Origin: RYN-230 sp963782185
Lineage (GTDB): Bacteria; Actinomycetota; Actinomycetes; Streptosporangiales; Streptosporangiaceae
Direction: 5' to 3'
NCBI GenBank assembly: GCA_963782185.1
Contig: CAWAJB010000019.1
Location: forward strand, 372,001-436,000
Length of the DNA stretch: 64,000 bases
The notes under the pieces were generated by a model. It made no database searches and was not told the DNA's origin. It was given only the letters and a program-made list of their open reading frames with translations. Position numbers and translations under genes: made by a program. Shown piece after piece: positions 16,151 to 26,625 of this stretch; the stretch's first letter is position 1; each line of letters opens with the position of its first letter.

Positions 16151-17156
16151 GATGAGCCTGCCGGAACGCGGACGTGAGCCGCTCCACCGAGACGTGCGTG
16201 TAGATCTGGGTGGTGGCCAGCGACGCGTGGCCGAGGATCTCCTGCACGCTGCGCAGGTCCGCACCCCCCTCCAGCAGATGGGTCGCGGCGGCGTGGCGCA
16301 GGCCGTGCGGGCCGGTGTCGGGGACCGCGGGCACCGCGGCCAGCCTCGTGTGCACCACTCGCCGTGCGGTCCGCGGGTCCAGCCGCCTGCCGCGGGCCCC
16401 GACGAACAGCGCGGCCGCGCTGCCCGGGGTCACCAGCACCGGGCGCCCGTCCCGGGCCCAGCGCGCCGTGGCCCGCTCGGCGGGCAGGCCGACGGGCACG
16501 GTGCGCTCCTTCCCACCCTTGCCGAGGACGCGCACGGTCCGCCGGTCGTGATCGAGGTCGCCGAGATCGAGCCCGCACAGCTCGCTGACCCGGATCCCGG
16601 TCGCGTACAGGAGCTCCATGATCGCGGTGTCACGCAGGATCAGCGCCCGCTCCCGGGGATCAGGCTCCCGGGGGTCAGGCTCCGGGGAATCAGGCTCCCG
16701 GGGATCGGCGGAGTCCCCGCCCGCCGCGGGCCGCGCACCCGGCTCACCCAGCACGGCCGCCATCTGGTCCTGCCGGATCACCTCGGGCAGCTTGCGGCGC
16801 AGCTTCGGGGTGCCCAGCAACGGCCCGGGGTCGGCGGCCAGCCAGCCGCGGGCATGGCCGAACGCGGTGAATGTCCGGGCCGACGCGGCCCGCCGGGCCA
16901 GCGTGGCGCGGGAAAGCCCGGCGGCGTGCTGGTCTGCGAGCCAGCCGCGGAGCACCGCGATGTCGAGGCCGTCGGGGCTGGTCACGCCCGCCCGGGCGGC
17001 GTACTCCAGCAGCGCACGGACATCACCCAGGTAGGCCCGGACAGTGTGGGCGGACATCCCGCGTTCGGCCGCCAGGTGACGCCGGAGAGCCTCCAGCGCG
17101 CCGGCCAGCCGGTCCGGCAGCGGTCCAGCAGCATCCTGCCCGGGCCCATCAGCCAT
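16140..17156 (-). CDS. xerC: Tyrosine recombinase XerC (338 aa)
   Basis: Resolves chromosome dimers at dif with XerD. The N-terminal SAM-like DNA-binding domain (RHLAAERGMSAHTVRAYLGD) is followed by the catalytic domain with Arg in TGIRVSEL, Lys in KGGKERTVP, HGLRHAAATHLLEGG, and LGHASLATTQIYTHVS carrying the His and nucleophile Tyr. Slightly longer than the usual ~300 residues because of an Asp/Pro/Arg/Glu-rich insert between the two domains, made by three 15-bp repeats at 16657-16701. It lies between rpsB and glmS; dprA, its usual neighbour, is beyond glmS. Confidence 0.94.
   Translation of the reverse strand: MADGPGQDAAGPLPDRLAGALEALRRHLAAERGMSAHTVRAYLGDVRALLEYAARAGVTSPDGLDIAVLRGWLADQHAAGLSRATLARRAASARTFTAFGHARGWLAADPGPLLGTPKLRRKLPEVIRQDQMAAVLGEPGARPAAGGDSADPREPDSPEPDPREPDPRERALILRDTAIMELLYATGIRVSELCGLDLGDLDHDRRTVRVLGKGGKERTVPVGLPAERATARWARDGRPVLVTPGSAAALFVGARGRRLDPRTARRVVHTRLAAVPAVPDTGPHGLRHAAATHLLEGGADLRSVQEILGHASLATTQIYTHVSVERLTSAFRQAHPRA
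16657..16701 (-). repeat. 15-bp tandem repeat (3 units) in the xerC interdomain insert
   Basis: Units GGATCAGGCTCCCGG and close variants at 16657, 16672 and 16687 encode a Pro/Asp/Glu/Arg pentapeptide. The insert falls between the N-terminal and catalytic domains, a place tolerant of length change. Confidence 0.85.
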
Positions 17157-17183
17157 GAGCCCAGTCTGGGGCAGGACCGGCGC

Positions 17184-18998
<1,815 letters not shown>

Positions 18999-19008
18999 GC
19001 TCTCCCCC

Positions 19009-19296
19009 TCAGCCGTAGATGATTCGGCGCAGCTGGCGCAGCGTGTACTGGGGCGGTGCCACCAGCCGCTGCCGCAGCTCGATCGCGATCTGATCGAACG
19101 CGCGGTCGTTGGTCAGACCCCGTGCCTTGAGTTCCCCGTGGCGCCTGCGGACGAATACGTCCGCGGGCTCGGAGAAATACCCGACCACGTCATCGATCAT
19201 CCGCGCCGCCTCCCCGGGGCCCAGCGCGCTGCTCCGGGTCAGGTGGGCGATCAGGTCCTCGAACGGCCGTTGGGCGACTGCCACACGAGCCAGCAT
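19009..19296 (-). CDS. Conserved hypothetical protein upstream of glmS (95 aa)
   Basis: From the ATG at 19296 it reads MLARVAVAQRPFEDLIAHLT, with a helical body (ALGPGEAARMIDDVVGYF) and a basic C-terminus (TLRQLRRIIYG). The composition and the spacing to glmS fit a small actinobacterial family of unknown function. No membrane segment or metal site is seen. A 24-residue upstream extension is possible but starts in AT-richer sequence and looks non-coding. Confidence 0.72.
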   Translation of the reverse strand: MLARVAVAQRPFEDLIAHLTRSSALGPGEAARMIDDVVGYFSEPADVFVRRRHGELKARGLTNDRAFDQIAIELRQRLVAPPQYTLRQLRRIIYG

Positions 19297-19383
19297 GCTC
19301 GATAATCCCGCCGGATGGCAACGAACTTGCCCGAAATCGGGCAGGATTTGGCTAGTGGACCGGCACATAAGGCCTCATTCCAG

Positions 19384-20547
19384 TCAGCCGGGCCGGCGGA
19401 CCCGCCAACCCCGCTCGCATCGCTCGATGAATCCGCCCGCCGCCAGCTCACCCAGACAACGCAGTACGGTGTCGAAATCCACGCCCGCCGACACGGCGAT
19501 CCGGGCCGGCCCCCGGCCACCGCGGGCGGGCAGGGCTTCCAGGACACTAAGGCTGACCGCGTCCAGCTCATCCCGGGGCAGGACCGGGCCCCGGAATGGA
19601 TCCGCCACGTCGCCGGGGCTGAACGTGAGGCAGGCGAGCACGTCGTGCACGTCGGTCACGCATACCGCGCCCCAGTCCCGGATGGTCAGGTGGCAGCCGG
19701 CCGACGCCAGGGAGGTCACGGGTCCGGGCACCGCCATCAGCGGGCGGTTCTGGTCCCGGGCGTGCCGGGCGGTGTTCAGCGCCCCGCTGCGCAGAGCGGC
19801 CTCGACCAGGACGGTTCCCCGGCTGAGCGCGGCGATCAGCCGGTTGCGCACGAGGAAGCCGGGCCGGGTCGGCAGGCGGCCCGGTGGCTGCTCGCTGACC
19901 AGCGCCCCATGGGCGACGATGGCCTCGAACAGGTCGTGGTGGCCGCGCGGGTACGGGGCGTCGAGCCCGGAGGGCAGCACCGCGATGGTCACCCCCTCGG
20001 CGGCGAGCGCGCCGCGATGCGCCTGGCTGTCGATCCCGAACGCGCCGCCGGAGACCACCGTCCAGGCCCGCTCGGCCAGGGCGGCCGCGAGTTCGGTGGT
20101 CACGTGGGTGCCGTAGCCGGTGGCCGCCCGGGTCCCGACGATGGACACCGAGCGCAGGCAGGCGAACCGGAGGTCCACCTGGCCGCGTACCCACAGCCCC
20201 CACGGCCGGCTCTCGCCCAGCGCGTCCAGCTGGGTGGGCCACTCCGGATCGCCCGGGCAGACCAGGCGGATCCCATCCCGCTGCCATGCCTCCACCGTGG
20301 CCCCGGTGGGGGCGTCGCCGAGCCGGGCCGCCCACCGCTGCCAGGCCCGGTCCAGGCCCGGGACGGCCAGCCCGGTTCCCAGGGCCGTTCCCGTGGTGAG
20401 CGCGGCGACCAGCGCCGCCGGGGAGCTGTGCCGCAGCACGGCCCCGAGTTGCGCGTCGCCGGGCTCGGCGATCCAGGTCAGCACGGCCCGGGCCAGCCGG
20501 TCCCCCTGCTGCCCGTCCTGTTGCCGCCCGTGCTGCCGGTCAGTCAT
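19384..20547 (-). CDS. dprA: DNA-processing protein DprA/Smf (387 aa)
   Basis: Rossmann-like DNA-binding protein that loads RecA on single-stranded DNA during uptake and recombination. Motifs: VSIVGTRAATGYG, SGGAFGIDSQAHRGAL and EQPPGRLPTRPGFLVRNRLIAALS. A C-terminal winged helix (residues ~320-387) ends the protein. The ATG at 20547 overlaps the yifB stop (ATGA), giving translational coupling and fixing the start; an alternative six codons upstream lies inside yifB. Confidence 0.95.
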   Translation of the reverse strand: MTDRQHGRQQDGQQGDRLARAVLTWIAEPGDAQLGAVLRHSSPAALVAALTTGTALGTGLAVPGLDRAWQRWAARLGDAPTGATVEAWQRDGIRLVCPGDPEWPTQLDALGESRPWGLWVRGQVDLRFACLRSVSIVGTRAATGYGTHVTTELAAALAERAWTVVSGGAFGIDSQAHRGALAAEGVTIAVLPSGLDAPYPRGHHDLFEAIVAHGALVSEQPPGRLPTRPGFLVRNRLIAALSRGTVLVEAALRSGALNTARHARDQNRPLMAVPGPVTSLASAGCHLTIRDWGAVCVTDVHDVLACLTFSPGDVADPFRGPVLPRDELDAVSLSVLEALPARGGRGPARIAVSAGVDFDTVLRCLGELAAGGFIERCERGWRVRRPG

Positions 20548-22256
20548 CGGGGCACCCCCAGCCACAGGCCGAGGGCGGCGCTGGTCTGGTCGGCGGCCGG
20601 GCGCGGCACTCCGGCCAGGTCGGCCAGCGTCCAGGCCACCCTGATCACCCGGTGCACACCCCGGGCACTGATCTGCCCCAAATCCATGGCCCGCTCCAAG
20701 GGCACGAGCGCACCGGGGGCCGGCGCGTAGCTGCGGCGCAGTTCGCTGCCCGGGACCTCGGCGTTGAGCCGCCAGGGTGTGTCCCGGAGCCGGGCCGCTG
20801 CCCGACAGCGGGCCGCCTCAACCCGTTCCGCCACCGTCGCGCTGGTTTCCGCGAAGGTCGCGTCGCTGAGCAACTCCGCCCGGCCGATCGGCAGGAACTC
20901 CACCTTCACATCCACACGGTCAAGCAGCGGCCCAGACAGCCTGGCTAAGTACCGGTGGCGGACCGCGGGCGTGCAGGTACAGGCCGCCTGCCGCCCTGGT
21001 CCCCTGGCGCAAGGGCACGGGTTCGCGGCTAGCACCAGCGTGAAGCGGGCTGGGAAGCGGGCGGTCACCCCCAACCGGGCCACCACGACCTCTCCCGACT
21101 CCAGCGGCTGGCGGAGCGCGTCGAGCACGTCCCGACCGAACTCGGGCGCCTCGTCCAGGAACAGGCAGCCGCGATGCGCCAGGGAGGCGGCCCCGGGGTG
21201 GATCACCCCGGTACCGCCGCCGACGATCGCGGCCTTGGTCGCCGTGTGGTGCGGGGCGCAGAACGGCGGCGCGATCAGGAGCGGGCTCCGGTCCGGGAGC
21301 ACGCCCGCCACCGAGTGAATCGAGGTGACTTCGAGGGCCGCGGCGGGGTCGAGGCGGGGCAGCAGGGTGGGGATCCGCTCTGCCAGCATCGTCTTGCCCA
21401 CGCCCGGCGGGCCGAGCAGGCAGAGGTGATGGCCGCCTGCGGCGCAGATCTCCGCGGCCCGGCGGGCCGTGGGCTGGCCCAGCACATCGGCCAGGTCGGG
21501 CTCGGTGCCCGTCCGCGGGCCGGACGGACCTCGAGCCGTCAGCGCCCGGGCGCTTTGGGCCAAGCCGCCCTCGACCAGCCGCACGGGGCCGTCGCGGCCG
21601 CTATGCTCTGCCAGGCCGTCCAGGCCGTCCAGGCCGTCCAGGCCGCCCAGGCCGCCCCAGCCCGCGGACTCCGCAGGCCGACCCAGGCTCTCCGATCCCG
21701 CCGGGCCATCCTGGTGGCCAGGCTCCGCCGCAACGGCCGGAGGGCGGCCGCGCAGCCAGCCGAGCAGCCCCGGCAAGGTCGCGGCGCTCAGTACGCGGAG
21801 ATCGGGGACCAGCGCCGCCTCGGCCTCGTTGGCACTCGGCACCGCGACCCGCCGGAAACCGGCGGCCGCCGCGGCGGCGACCGCGGGCAGCACGCCCCGG
21901 ACCGGGCGCAGCTGGCCGTCAAGCCCCAGCTCGCCGAGGAACGCGACCCCGTCGATCGCCGCCGCCGGAACCGAGCCCGCGGCACCGAGAATGGCGACGG
22001 CGATGCCCACGTCGAAGCCGCTGCCCCGCTTGGGCAGGCTGGCCGGGGACAGGCCGACCGTGATCCGGCGCTGCGGCCATTGCTCGCGGCTGTTCACGAT
22101 CGCGGCCCGGATCCGGTCCCGTGCCTCACGCAGCGCTGTGTCGGGCAGGCCCACCAGGAGGAGTCCCGGGAGCCCGTTCTGGATGTCGGCCTCAATTTCG
22201 ACCGGGTGACCCTCCACCCCGACCAGGGCGATCGAGTGGGTGCGGGCAACGGGCAT
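20544..22256 (-). CDS. YifB/ComM-family Mg-chelatase-like AAA+ ATPase (570 aa)
   Basis: Begins with a Lon-like domain (HSIALVGVEGHPVEIEADI, GLPGLLLVGLPDTALREARD), followed by an AAA+ module with Walker A GPPGVGKTMLAER and sensor motifs (FLDEAPEFGRDVLDALRQPLE), then a Mg-chelatase-type C-terminus with Cys-rich PCPCARGPGRQAACTC. ComM homologues act in branch migration during natural transformation, matching the coupling to dprA. Between the two modules is a low-complexity linker with GLD repeats (9-bp units, 21615-21659). Longer than the usual ~500 residues for this reason. Confidence 0.93.
   Translation of the reverse strand: MPVARTHSIALVGVEGHPVEIEADIQNGLPGLLLVGLPDTALREARDRIRAAIVNSREQWPQRRITVGLSPASLPKRGSGFDVGIAVAILGAAGSVPAAAIDGVAFLGELGLDGQLRPVRGVLPAVAAAAAAGFRRVAVPSANEAEAALVPDLRVLSAATLPGLLGWLRGRPPAVAAEPGHQDGPAGSESLGRPAESAGWGGLGGLDGLDGLDGLAEHSGRDGPVRLVEGGLAQSARALTARGPSGPRTGTEPDLADVLGQPTARRAAEICAAGGHHLCLLGPPGVGKTMLAERIPTLLPRLDPAAALEVTSIHSVAGVLPDRSPLLIAPPFCAPHHTATKAAIVGGGTGVIHPGAASLAHRGCLFLDEAPEFGRDVLDALRQPLESGEVVVARLGVTARFPARFTLVLAANPCPCARGPGRQAACTCTPAVRHRYLARLSGPLLDRVDVKVEFLPIGRAELLSDATFAETSATVAERVEAARCRAAARLRDTPWRLNAEVPGSELRRSYAPAPGALVPLERAMDLGQISARGVHRVIRVAWTLADLAGVPRPAADQTSAALGLWLGVPR
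21615..21659 (-). repeat. 9-bp tandem repeat (5 units) in the yifB linker
   Basis: GCCGTCCAG repeats at 21615, 21624, 21633 and 21642, then a GCCGCCCAG variant at 21651. They encode a Leu-Asp-Gly series in the linker between the Lon-like and AAA+ domains. Confidence 0.9.
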
Positions 22257-22613
22257 TCAGCCCACCCCCCTCACATGCTCGAGGGTGAACTGTCCTGACC
22301 GGTCCCGGACGAGACCGATCACGTCGATCCGCACGTCGTCGAACCGCAGCTCCTGGGCGGCCAGCCACGCGGCCGCCAGCCGGCGCAGCCGGGCGCGCTT
22401 GCTGCGGCTGACGGCCTCCAGGGGGCTGCCGTACCTGACTCCCGACCGGGTCTTGACTTCGCAGACCACGAGCACCCGCTGATCCAGCGCCACGATGTCG
22501 AGCTCGCCGGTCTCGCACCGCCAGTTGCGGTCGAGGATCCGCAGCCCAGCCCGCTCCAGGTACTCCACTGCGAGCTGCTCGCCGCGGCGGCCCAGCTCGT
22601 CTTTGTCTTTCAC
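22257..22613 (-). CDS. YraN family (UPF0102) endonuclease-like protein (118 aa)
   Basis: Restriction-endonuclease-like fold. Motifs: GRRGEQLAVEYLERAGL, NWRCETGELDIVAL (catalytic Glu/Asp) and VVCEVKTRSGVRYG (E-x-K). This matches the YraN family, widely conserved beside dprA/yifB and thought to act on DNA recombination intermediates. The stop codon is immediately followed by the yifB ATG, so the genes form one operon. Length normal. Confidence 0.93.
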   Translation of the reverse strand: MKDKDELGRRGEQLAVEYLERAGLRILDRNWRCETGELDIVALDQRVLVVCEVKTRSGVRYGSPLEAVSRSKRARLRRLAAAWLAAQELRFDDVRIDVIGLVRDRSGQFTLEHVRGVG

Positions 22614-22820
22614 CCGGCACCACCTCCAGTGACGACGGTGCCGGAACGGGGGGCGCGGCGCCGGAGCAGCTGCCGCGCTGTGGACGACGGGGAACGGAAC
22701 GGGGTTCTGTGGACAGGGAGGGCCGTTTTGTCGCTGCCGCGTGCTTCAATCCCGCTGGGCCCACGTCAGCGCCGGATCACGTGGGCGCCGCGCGGAGGGT
22801 TCCCGGCCCCGCCCCGGGCG
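22614..22820. other. Intergenic region upstream of yraN
   Basis: About 200 bp with no credible gene; open plus-strand frames run into the adjacent repeat array and have no ribosome-binding site. It should contain the promoter of the yraN-yifB-dprA operon. Confidence 0.4.
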
Positions 22821-22972
22821 GATCACGGTTCCCGGCCCGCCCGGCCAGATCACGATTCCCGGGCCGGCCAGATCACGATTCCCGGGCCGGGCTGATCACG
22901 ATTCCCGGGCCGGGCTGATCACGATTCCCGGGCCGGCCAGATCACGATTCCCGGGCCCGGCCAGGCGGATCA
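22821..22972 (-). repeat. 23-bp tandem repeat array downstream of the DUF2469 gene (6-7 units)
   Basis: Units GATCACGATTCCCGGGCCGG plus three bases start at 22821, 22848, 22871, 22894, 22917 and 22940. Four successive spacings are exactly 23 bp. Each contains the palindrome CCCGGG or a variant. A degenerate seventh start, GATCATTTGG at 22968, overlaps the stop codon (TCA, 22970-22972) of the DUF2469 gene. There are no unique spacers, so this is not a CRISPR array. Confidence 0.92.
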
Positions 22973-23287
22973 TTTGGTGTCGTCGGGAACCTCGAGCTCG
23001 GCGCGCGCCAGCTCCTCGACGTTAACGTCCTTGAACGTCACGACCCGGACATTCTTCACAAAACGCGCAGGGCGGTACATGTCCCAAACCCAGGCGTCCG
23101 CCATGATGACCTCGAAGTAGACCTCACCGTTCTCGGAGGTGTGGACGTTCAGTTCCACGTCGTTGGTGAGGTAGAACCGCCTCTCGGTCTCGACCACGTG
23201 GGTGAACAGCCCCACGACGTCCCGGTACTCGCGGTAGAGCTGCAGCTCCATCTCGGTCTCGTACTTCTCGAGATCTTCTGCGCTCAT
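22970..23287 (-). CDS. DUF2469 family protein (105 aa)
   Basis: Small acidic protein (MSAEDLEKYETEMELQLYRE, YFEVIMADAWVWDMYRPARF) conserved almost throughout the Actinomycetota and usually found, as here, between rnhB and yraN. Its function is unknown. The close match in length and sequence supports the call. It is 49 bp downstream of rnhB and probably co-transcribed with it. Confidence 0.95.
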   Translation of the reverse strand: MSAEDLEKYETEMELQLYREYRDVVGLFTHVVETERRFYLTNDVELNVHTSENGEVYFEVIMADAWVWDMYRPARFVKNVRVVTFKDVNVEELARAELEVPDDTK

Positions 23288-23336
23288 GTCCTCCCCCTCC
23301 GATGACCCTGCGTTGGGAGGTCCGGTCCGGATGGCA

Positions 23337-24200
23337 TCAACGATAGGCCAATTCTCCGCCGAGCAATTCTCCGGACCGCATCTGGCCCTCAGCCTCCGGG
23401 CCAGCCTCCGCCTGTGTCACTGCCTGGCCGCCCACCTCCGGGCCGCCCACCTCCGGGCCGCCCACCTCCGGGCCGGCTGCCTCCGGGCCGCCCACCTCCG
23501 GGCCGGCTGCCTCCCGCTCGTCGAACTCGGGGTCCACCACCGGGAGGTCGCGGACCAGTCCATTGACGTTAGCGAACGACGCCCGGTGCTCCGGGCACGG
23601 CCCGTGCTGGGCCAGCGCGCGCATGTGGCTCCGGGTGGAATACCCCTTGTGCCGCGCGAATCCGTACGCCGGGTACTGCTCGGCCAGGCCGGTCATGATG
23701 CGGTCCCTGGTGACCTTAGCCACGATCGACGCGGCCGCGACGCAGGCCGCTACCTCGTCACCCTTCCACATGGCGAGGGCGGGCACCCCCAGGCCGCGGA
23801 CCGCGAAGCCGTCGGTGAGCACGTAGCCTGGCCGGCAGGACAGCCCGGCCAGCGCCCGCCGCATCCCGGCGATGTTGCAGACATGCAGGCCGCAGGCGTC
23901 GATCTCGGCGGCCGGGATGATGACCCGGTGCCAGCTGAGCGCGGTCCGCATCACCTCGGCGTACGCCTCTTCACGAGCCGCGGCCGTCAGCGTCTTGGAG
24001 TCCGCGACGCCGCTGAGCCCCGAGAACTTGCGGGGATCCAGGACCACGGCGGCGACCACCAGCGGGCCGGCGCAGGCCCCGCGGCCCGCCTCGTCGATCC
24101 CGGCCACCGGCGACAGGCCCGCCCGGACCAGGACGCGCTCGTATCCTGTCAGTCCTGCCGCACGCCGGGGGGTATAGCCGGGATGCCGCCACCAAGGCAT
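23337..24200 (-). CDS. rnhB: Ribonuclease HII with repetitive C-terminal tail (287 aa)
   Basis: Removes ribonucleotides from DNA and RNA primers. Catalytic acidic residues appear in GIDEAGRGACAG and in the later Asp of VLTDGFAV; KVTRDR and GYSTRSHM complete the fold, which ends near residue 225. The last ~60 residues are low complexity, including a GGPEV/AAGPEV series from six 15-bp units. The ATG at 24200 is preferred (GAGG just upstream); a GTG two codons earlier is too close to that site. It follows lepB by 10 bp. Confidence 0.95.
   Translation of the reverse strand: MPWWRHPGYTPRRAAGLTGYERVLVRAGLSPVAGIDEAGRGACAGPLVVAAVVLDPRKFSGLSGVADSKTLTAAAREEAYAEVMRTALSWHRVIIPAAEIDACGLHVCNIAGMRRALAGLSCRPGYVLTDGFAVRGLGVPALAMWKGDEVAACVAAASIVAKVTRDRIMTGLAEQYPAYGFARHKGYSTRSHMRALAQHGPCPEHRASFANVNGLVRDLPVVDPEFDEREAAGPEVGGPEAAGPEVGGPEVGGPEVGGQAVTQAEAGPEAEGQMRSGELLGGELAYR
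23426..23515 (-). repeat. 15-bp tandem repeat (6 units) in the rnhB C-terminal tail
   Basis: Units GGCCGCCCACCTCCG at 23426, 23441, 23456 and 23486, with variants GGCCGGCTGCCTCCG at 23471 and 23501. In frame; encodes Gly-Gly-Pro-Glu-Val/Ala-Ala-Gly-Pro-Glu stretches after the catalytic domain. Confidence 0.93.
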
Positions 24201-24210
24201 CGCCACCTCG

Positions 24211-25407
24211 TTACCGGCACTTCCCCCGGCGGCCCGGCCACCGCCCGCCTGCGGATGGCGCCGCCAGCGGCGGCACCGCCAGCTTGGAGCCGGCGCGGCG
24301 GCGCCGGTCCAGCCAGGTCAGGGGCACGGCGACCGACCCGGCCAGGACGAACGGAGCGGCGGGCACGGCGAGCTCACCGATCGCCCGGGCGCCGAGCGCC
24401 TGCCCGGCGTTCAGCTTGGTGAACGTGGCCGGGATCGGCAGCACCCGGAACCGGCTGGGGGGCCACAGGATCAGGAACGCCCGGCCGACCACCTGGCTCT
24501 CCGGGATCGCGCCGCCACCCGGGTCACCGACGTGGCCGCGGGAGTCGTAGGAGACGTTCCGGTGATCGCCCATCACCCAGAGGTAGCCCGCGGGCACGGT
24601 GACGTGGAACTTGGTCGTGGACGGCGGGTTGCCCGGGTACAGGTAGGACTTCTCGTGGAGCGGGACGCCGTTCACCGTGACGCGACCCTGCGCGTCACAG
24701 CAGGCGACATGGTCACCGGGCAGCCCGACGACCCGCTTGATGTAGTCGTGCACGCCCGGGGAGATGCCGAACAGCCCGACGACGGCGTGCCCGAACTTGC
24801 TGGCCAGCCGGACCACCGGGTCGCTGGACGCCGCCGGGCTCGGCGGATCCCACGAGCCCTCGCCGTTGAACACGATCACGTCGCCGCGCTCGATCGAGCG
24901 GAAGTGGTAGACGAGCTTGTTGACGAGGACCTTGTCCCCGATGTCGAGAGTGCTCTCCATGGACGAGGACGGGATGTAGAACGCCTGCACGACGTAGGTC
25001 TTGATGACCAGCATGATCGACAGCGCGAGCGCGAACAGCAGGAGCAGCTCTGCCCACCAGGAGATGCGGCGCCGCTTGCGGGACCGGGCGGCTCCCGCCG
25101 CAGCCGTCCCGGCCTGGGCGCGGCCGGCGCTGCCCGGGCCGCTGGCACCACCAGGGCCGCCGCCGGTGCCGCCCGGGCCGCCGGCGCCCGGGTTGCCAGG
25201 GCCGCCGGCGCCCTCAGGCCCGCTGGCCTGGCCGCCGGTGTCGCCGGTCTGGGCCGTGGCGTCACGGCGCGGCGGAGGAGTCATCGTCCCGGTGCCCCCT
25301 GGCATCTCCGGCTCTGCGCTTGCTGCCCTGTCGCCGTCGTGGCCAGGCTGTTCAGCGCCAGGAGAGCCTGTCATCGCAGGCTCGCCCGTACCCCGGTCGT
25401 CGTTCAT
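24211..25407 (-). CDS. lepB: Signal peptidase I (398 aa)
   Basis: Cleaves Sec and Tat signal peptides on the outer face of the membrane. A ~110-residue Gly/Pro-rich cytoplasmic N-terminus is followed by basic RSRKRRR, a TM helix (~117-136), the catalytic Ser in IPSSSMESTL (S149) and the general-base Lys in YIKRVVGLPGD; the C-terminal box is GDHRNVSYDSRGHVG. A second hydrophobic stretch near the C-terminus (PAAPFVLAGSVAVPLTWL) may be another TM segment. The ATG at 25407 is used because longer starts would overlap the upstream paralogue. Confidence 0.94.
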   Translation of the reverse strand: MNDDRGTGEPAMTGSPGAEQPGHDGDRAASAEPEMPGGTGTMTPPPRRDATAQTGDTGGQASGPEGAGGPGNPGAGGPGGTGGGPGGASGPGSAGRAQAGTAAAGAARSRKRRRISWWAELLLLFALALSIMLVIKTYVVQAFYIPSSSMESTLDIGDKVLVNKLVYHFRSIERGDVIVFNGEGSWDPPSPAASSDPVVRLASKFGHAVVGLFGISPGVHDYIKRVVGLPGDHVACCDAQGRVTVNGVPLHEKSYLYPGNPPSTTKFHVTVPAGYLWVMGDHRNVSYDSRGHVGDPGGGAIPESQVVGRAFLILWPPSRFRVLPIPATFTKLNAGQALGARAIGELAVPAAPFVLAGSVAVPLTWLDRRRRAGSKLAVPPLAAPSAGGRWPGRRGKCR

Positions 25408-25418
25408 TGTGTCCGAGC

Positions 25419-26252
25419 CTAACGCTGGTCCGCGACCATGTGTGCGCTCCGCCGGCGGCACGCCCACGCCAGTGGCAGCATCCCGGCCAGTCTCACCACC
25501 GTCGGCAGGGGCCCGACCCCCTGGCGCGGCGGGGCGGCCAGCGCGCGCTGCGTGAACGTGGCGGGAATCGGGATATCCCTGAATTGCGCCGGAGGCCACA
25601 CGACCAGGAACACCCGGCCGATCACGGCACTCTCCGGGATCGTCCCGGCCCCCGGATCGCCGCCGTGGTAGCGGGAATCGGAGGAATTCAGCCGGTGGTC
25701 TCCCATCACCCAGAGCCTGCCGGGCGGGACCCGCACACTGAACCGCTGGGCGGACGGCCGGTTCCCCGGGTAGAGGTATGACCCCTCGTCCAGGGGCACG
25801 CCGTTGACCGTGATCCGGCCCCGCGGGTCGCAGCAGGACACGCGGTCGCCGGGCAGGCCGATGACCCGTTTCACGTAGTCGGTCCCGCTGGGCATCATCC
25901 CGGTCAGCCCGAGCACGGCGCGGGCAGCCGCGGGCACCAGCCCGGAGGGCGCCGCCGACGGCGGATCCCAGGACCCCTGGCCGCTGAACACGATCACGTC
26001 ACCGCGGTCGATGCCGCGGACCCGGTACACGAGCTTGTTCACCAGCACGCGGTCGCCGACGCGGAGCGTGTCCTCCATGGAGCCGGACGGGATCCGGAAC
26101 GCCTCCACCGCCCAGGCCTTGACGCCGACCGTGAACCCGGCGGCCAGTAGGAGCAGGAACGCTAACCCCCGCCAGAATCGCATCCGCCGCAGGCGGGCAC
26201 GCGGGCGGCCGGCCCGTGCCGTGCCCGGGTAACCGAGATCCTCCCCGGCCAC
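25419..26252 (-). CDS. lepB: Signal peptidase I, second paralogue (277 aa)
   Basis: Same architecture as its neighbour without the long tail: TM helix (~25-45), catalytic Ser in IPSGSMEDTL, Lys in YVKRVIGLPGD, a CC pair (VSCCDPRGR) also present in the paralogue, and the closing box GDHRLNSSDSRYHGGDPG. Tandem type I signal peptidases are common in actinomycetes and may share substrates. The start is uncertain: GTG at 26252 (17 bp after the rplS stop) is given; ATG at 26183, just before the TM helix (MRFWRG), is the alternative and neither has a strong ribosome site. Confidence 0.9.
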   Translation of the reverse strand: MAGEDLGYPGTARAGRPRARLRRMRFWRGLAFLLLLAAGFTVGVKAWAVEAFRIPSGSMEDTLRVGDRVLVNKLVYRVRGIDRGDVIVFSGQGSWDPPSAAPSGLVPAAARAVLGLTGMMPSGTDYVKRVIGLPGDRVSCCDPRGRITVNGVPLDEGSYLYPGNRPSAQRFSVRVPPGRLWVMGDHRLNSSDSRYHGGDPGAGTIPESAVIGRVFLVVWPPAQFRDIPIPATFTQRALAAPPRQGVGPLPTVVRLAGMLPLAWACRRRSAHMVADQR

Positions 26253-26268
26253 CGGAGGACAGGCGCGG

Positions 26269-26625
26269 TCAGCGCGCGGGCTCGCGCCGCTCCTTGATGC
26301 GGGCGCGCTTGCCGCGCAGCTCGCGCAGGTAGTAGAGCTTCGCCCGGCGGACACGGCCGCGGCTCACCAGCTCGATCTTCTCGATCGAGGGGGTGTGCAC
26401 CGGGAACGTGCGCTCCACCCCGACGCCATAACTGATCTTGCGGACGGTGAACGTCTCCCGCGCCCCGCCACCCTGGCGGCGGATCACCACACCCTGGAAA
26501 ACCTGGATCCGGGACCGGGTGCCTTCTGTGACCCGCACATGGACTTTCAGCGTGTCCCCCGGCCGGAATTCGGGGATGTCAGAGCGGATCTGGGCCTGCT
26601 CCAGCTCGGCGATGGCGGTGTGCAT
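26269..26625 (-). CDS. rplS: 50S ribosomal protein L19 (118 aa)
   Basis: Located at the 30S-50S interface. Motifs FRPGDTLKVHVRVTEG, IQVFQGVVIRRQGGG and ERTFPVHTPSIEKIELVSRG are diagnostic, and the length is normal. It lies in the classical trmD-rplS-lepB order, 142 bp downstream of trmD, and starts a run of close genes towards rnhB. Confidence 0.98.
   Translation of the reverse strand: MHTAIAELEQAQIRSDIPEFRPGDTLKVHVRVTEGTRSRIQVFQGVVIRRQGGGARETFTVRKISYGVGVERTFPVHTPSIEKIELVSRGRVRRAKLYYLRELRGKRARIKERREPAR

Noticed and set aside
22821..22972. Possible CRISPR array (23-bp units)
   Set aside because: Period equals unit length, no spacers; simple tandem repeat.
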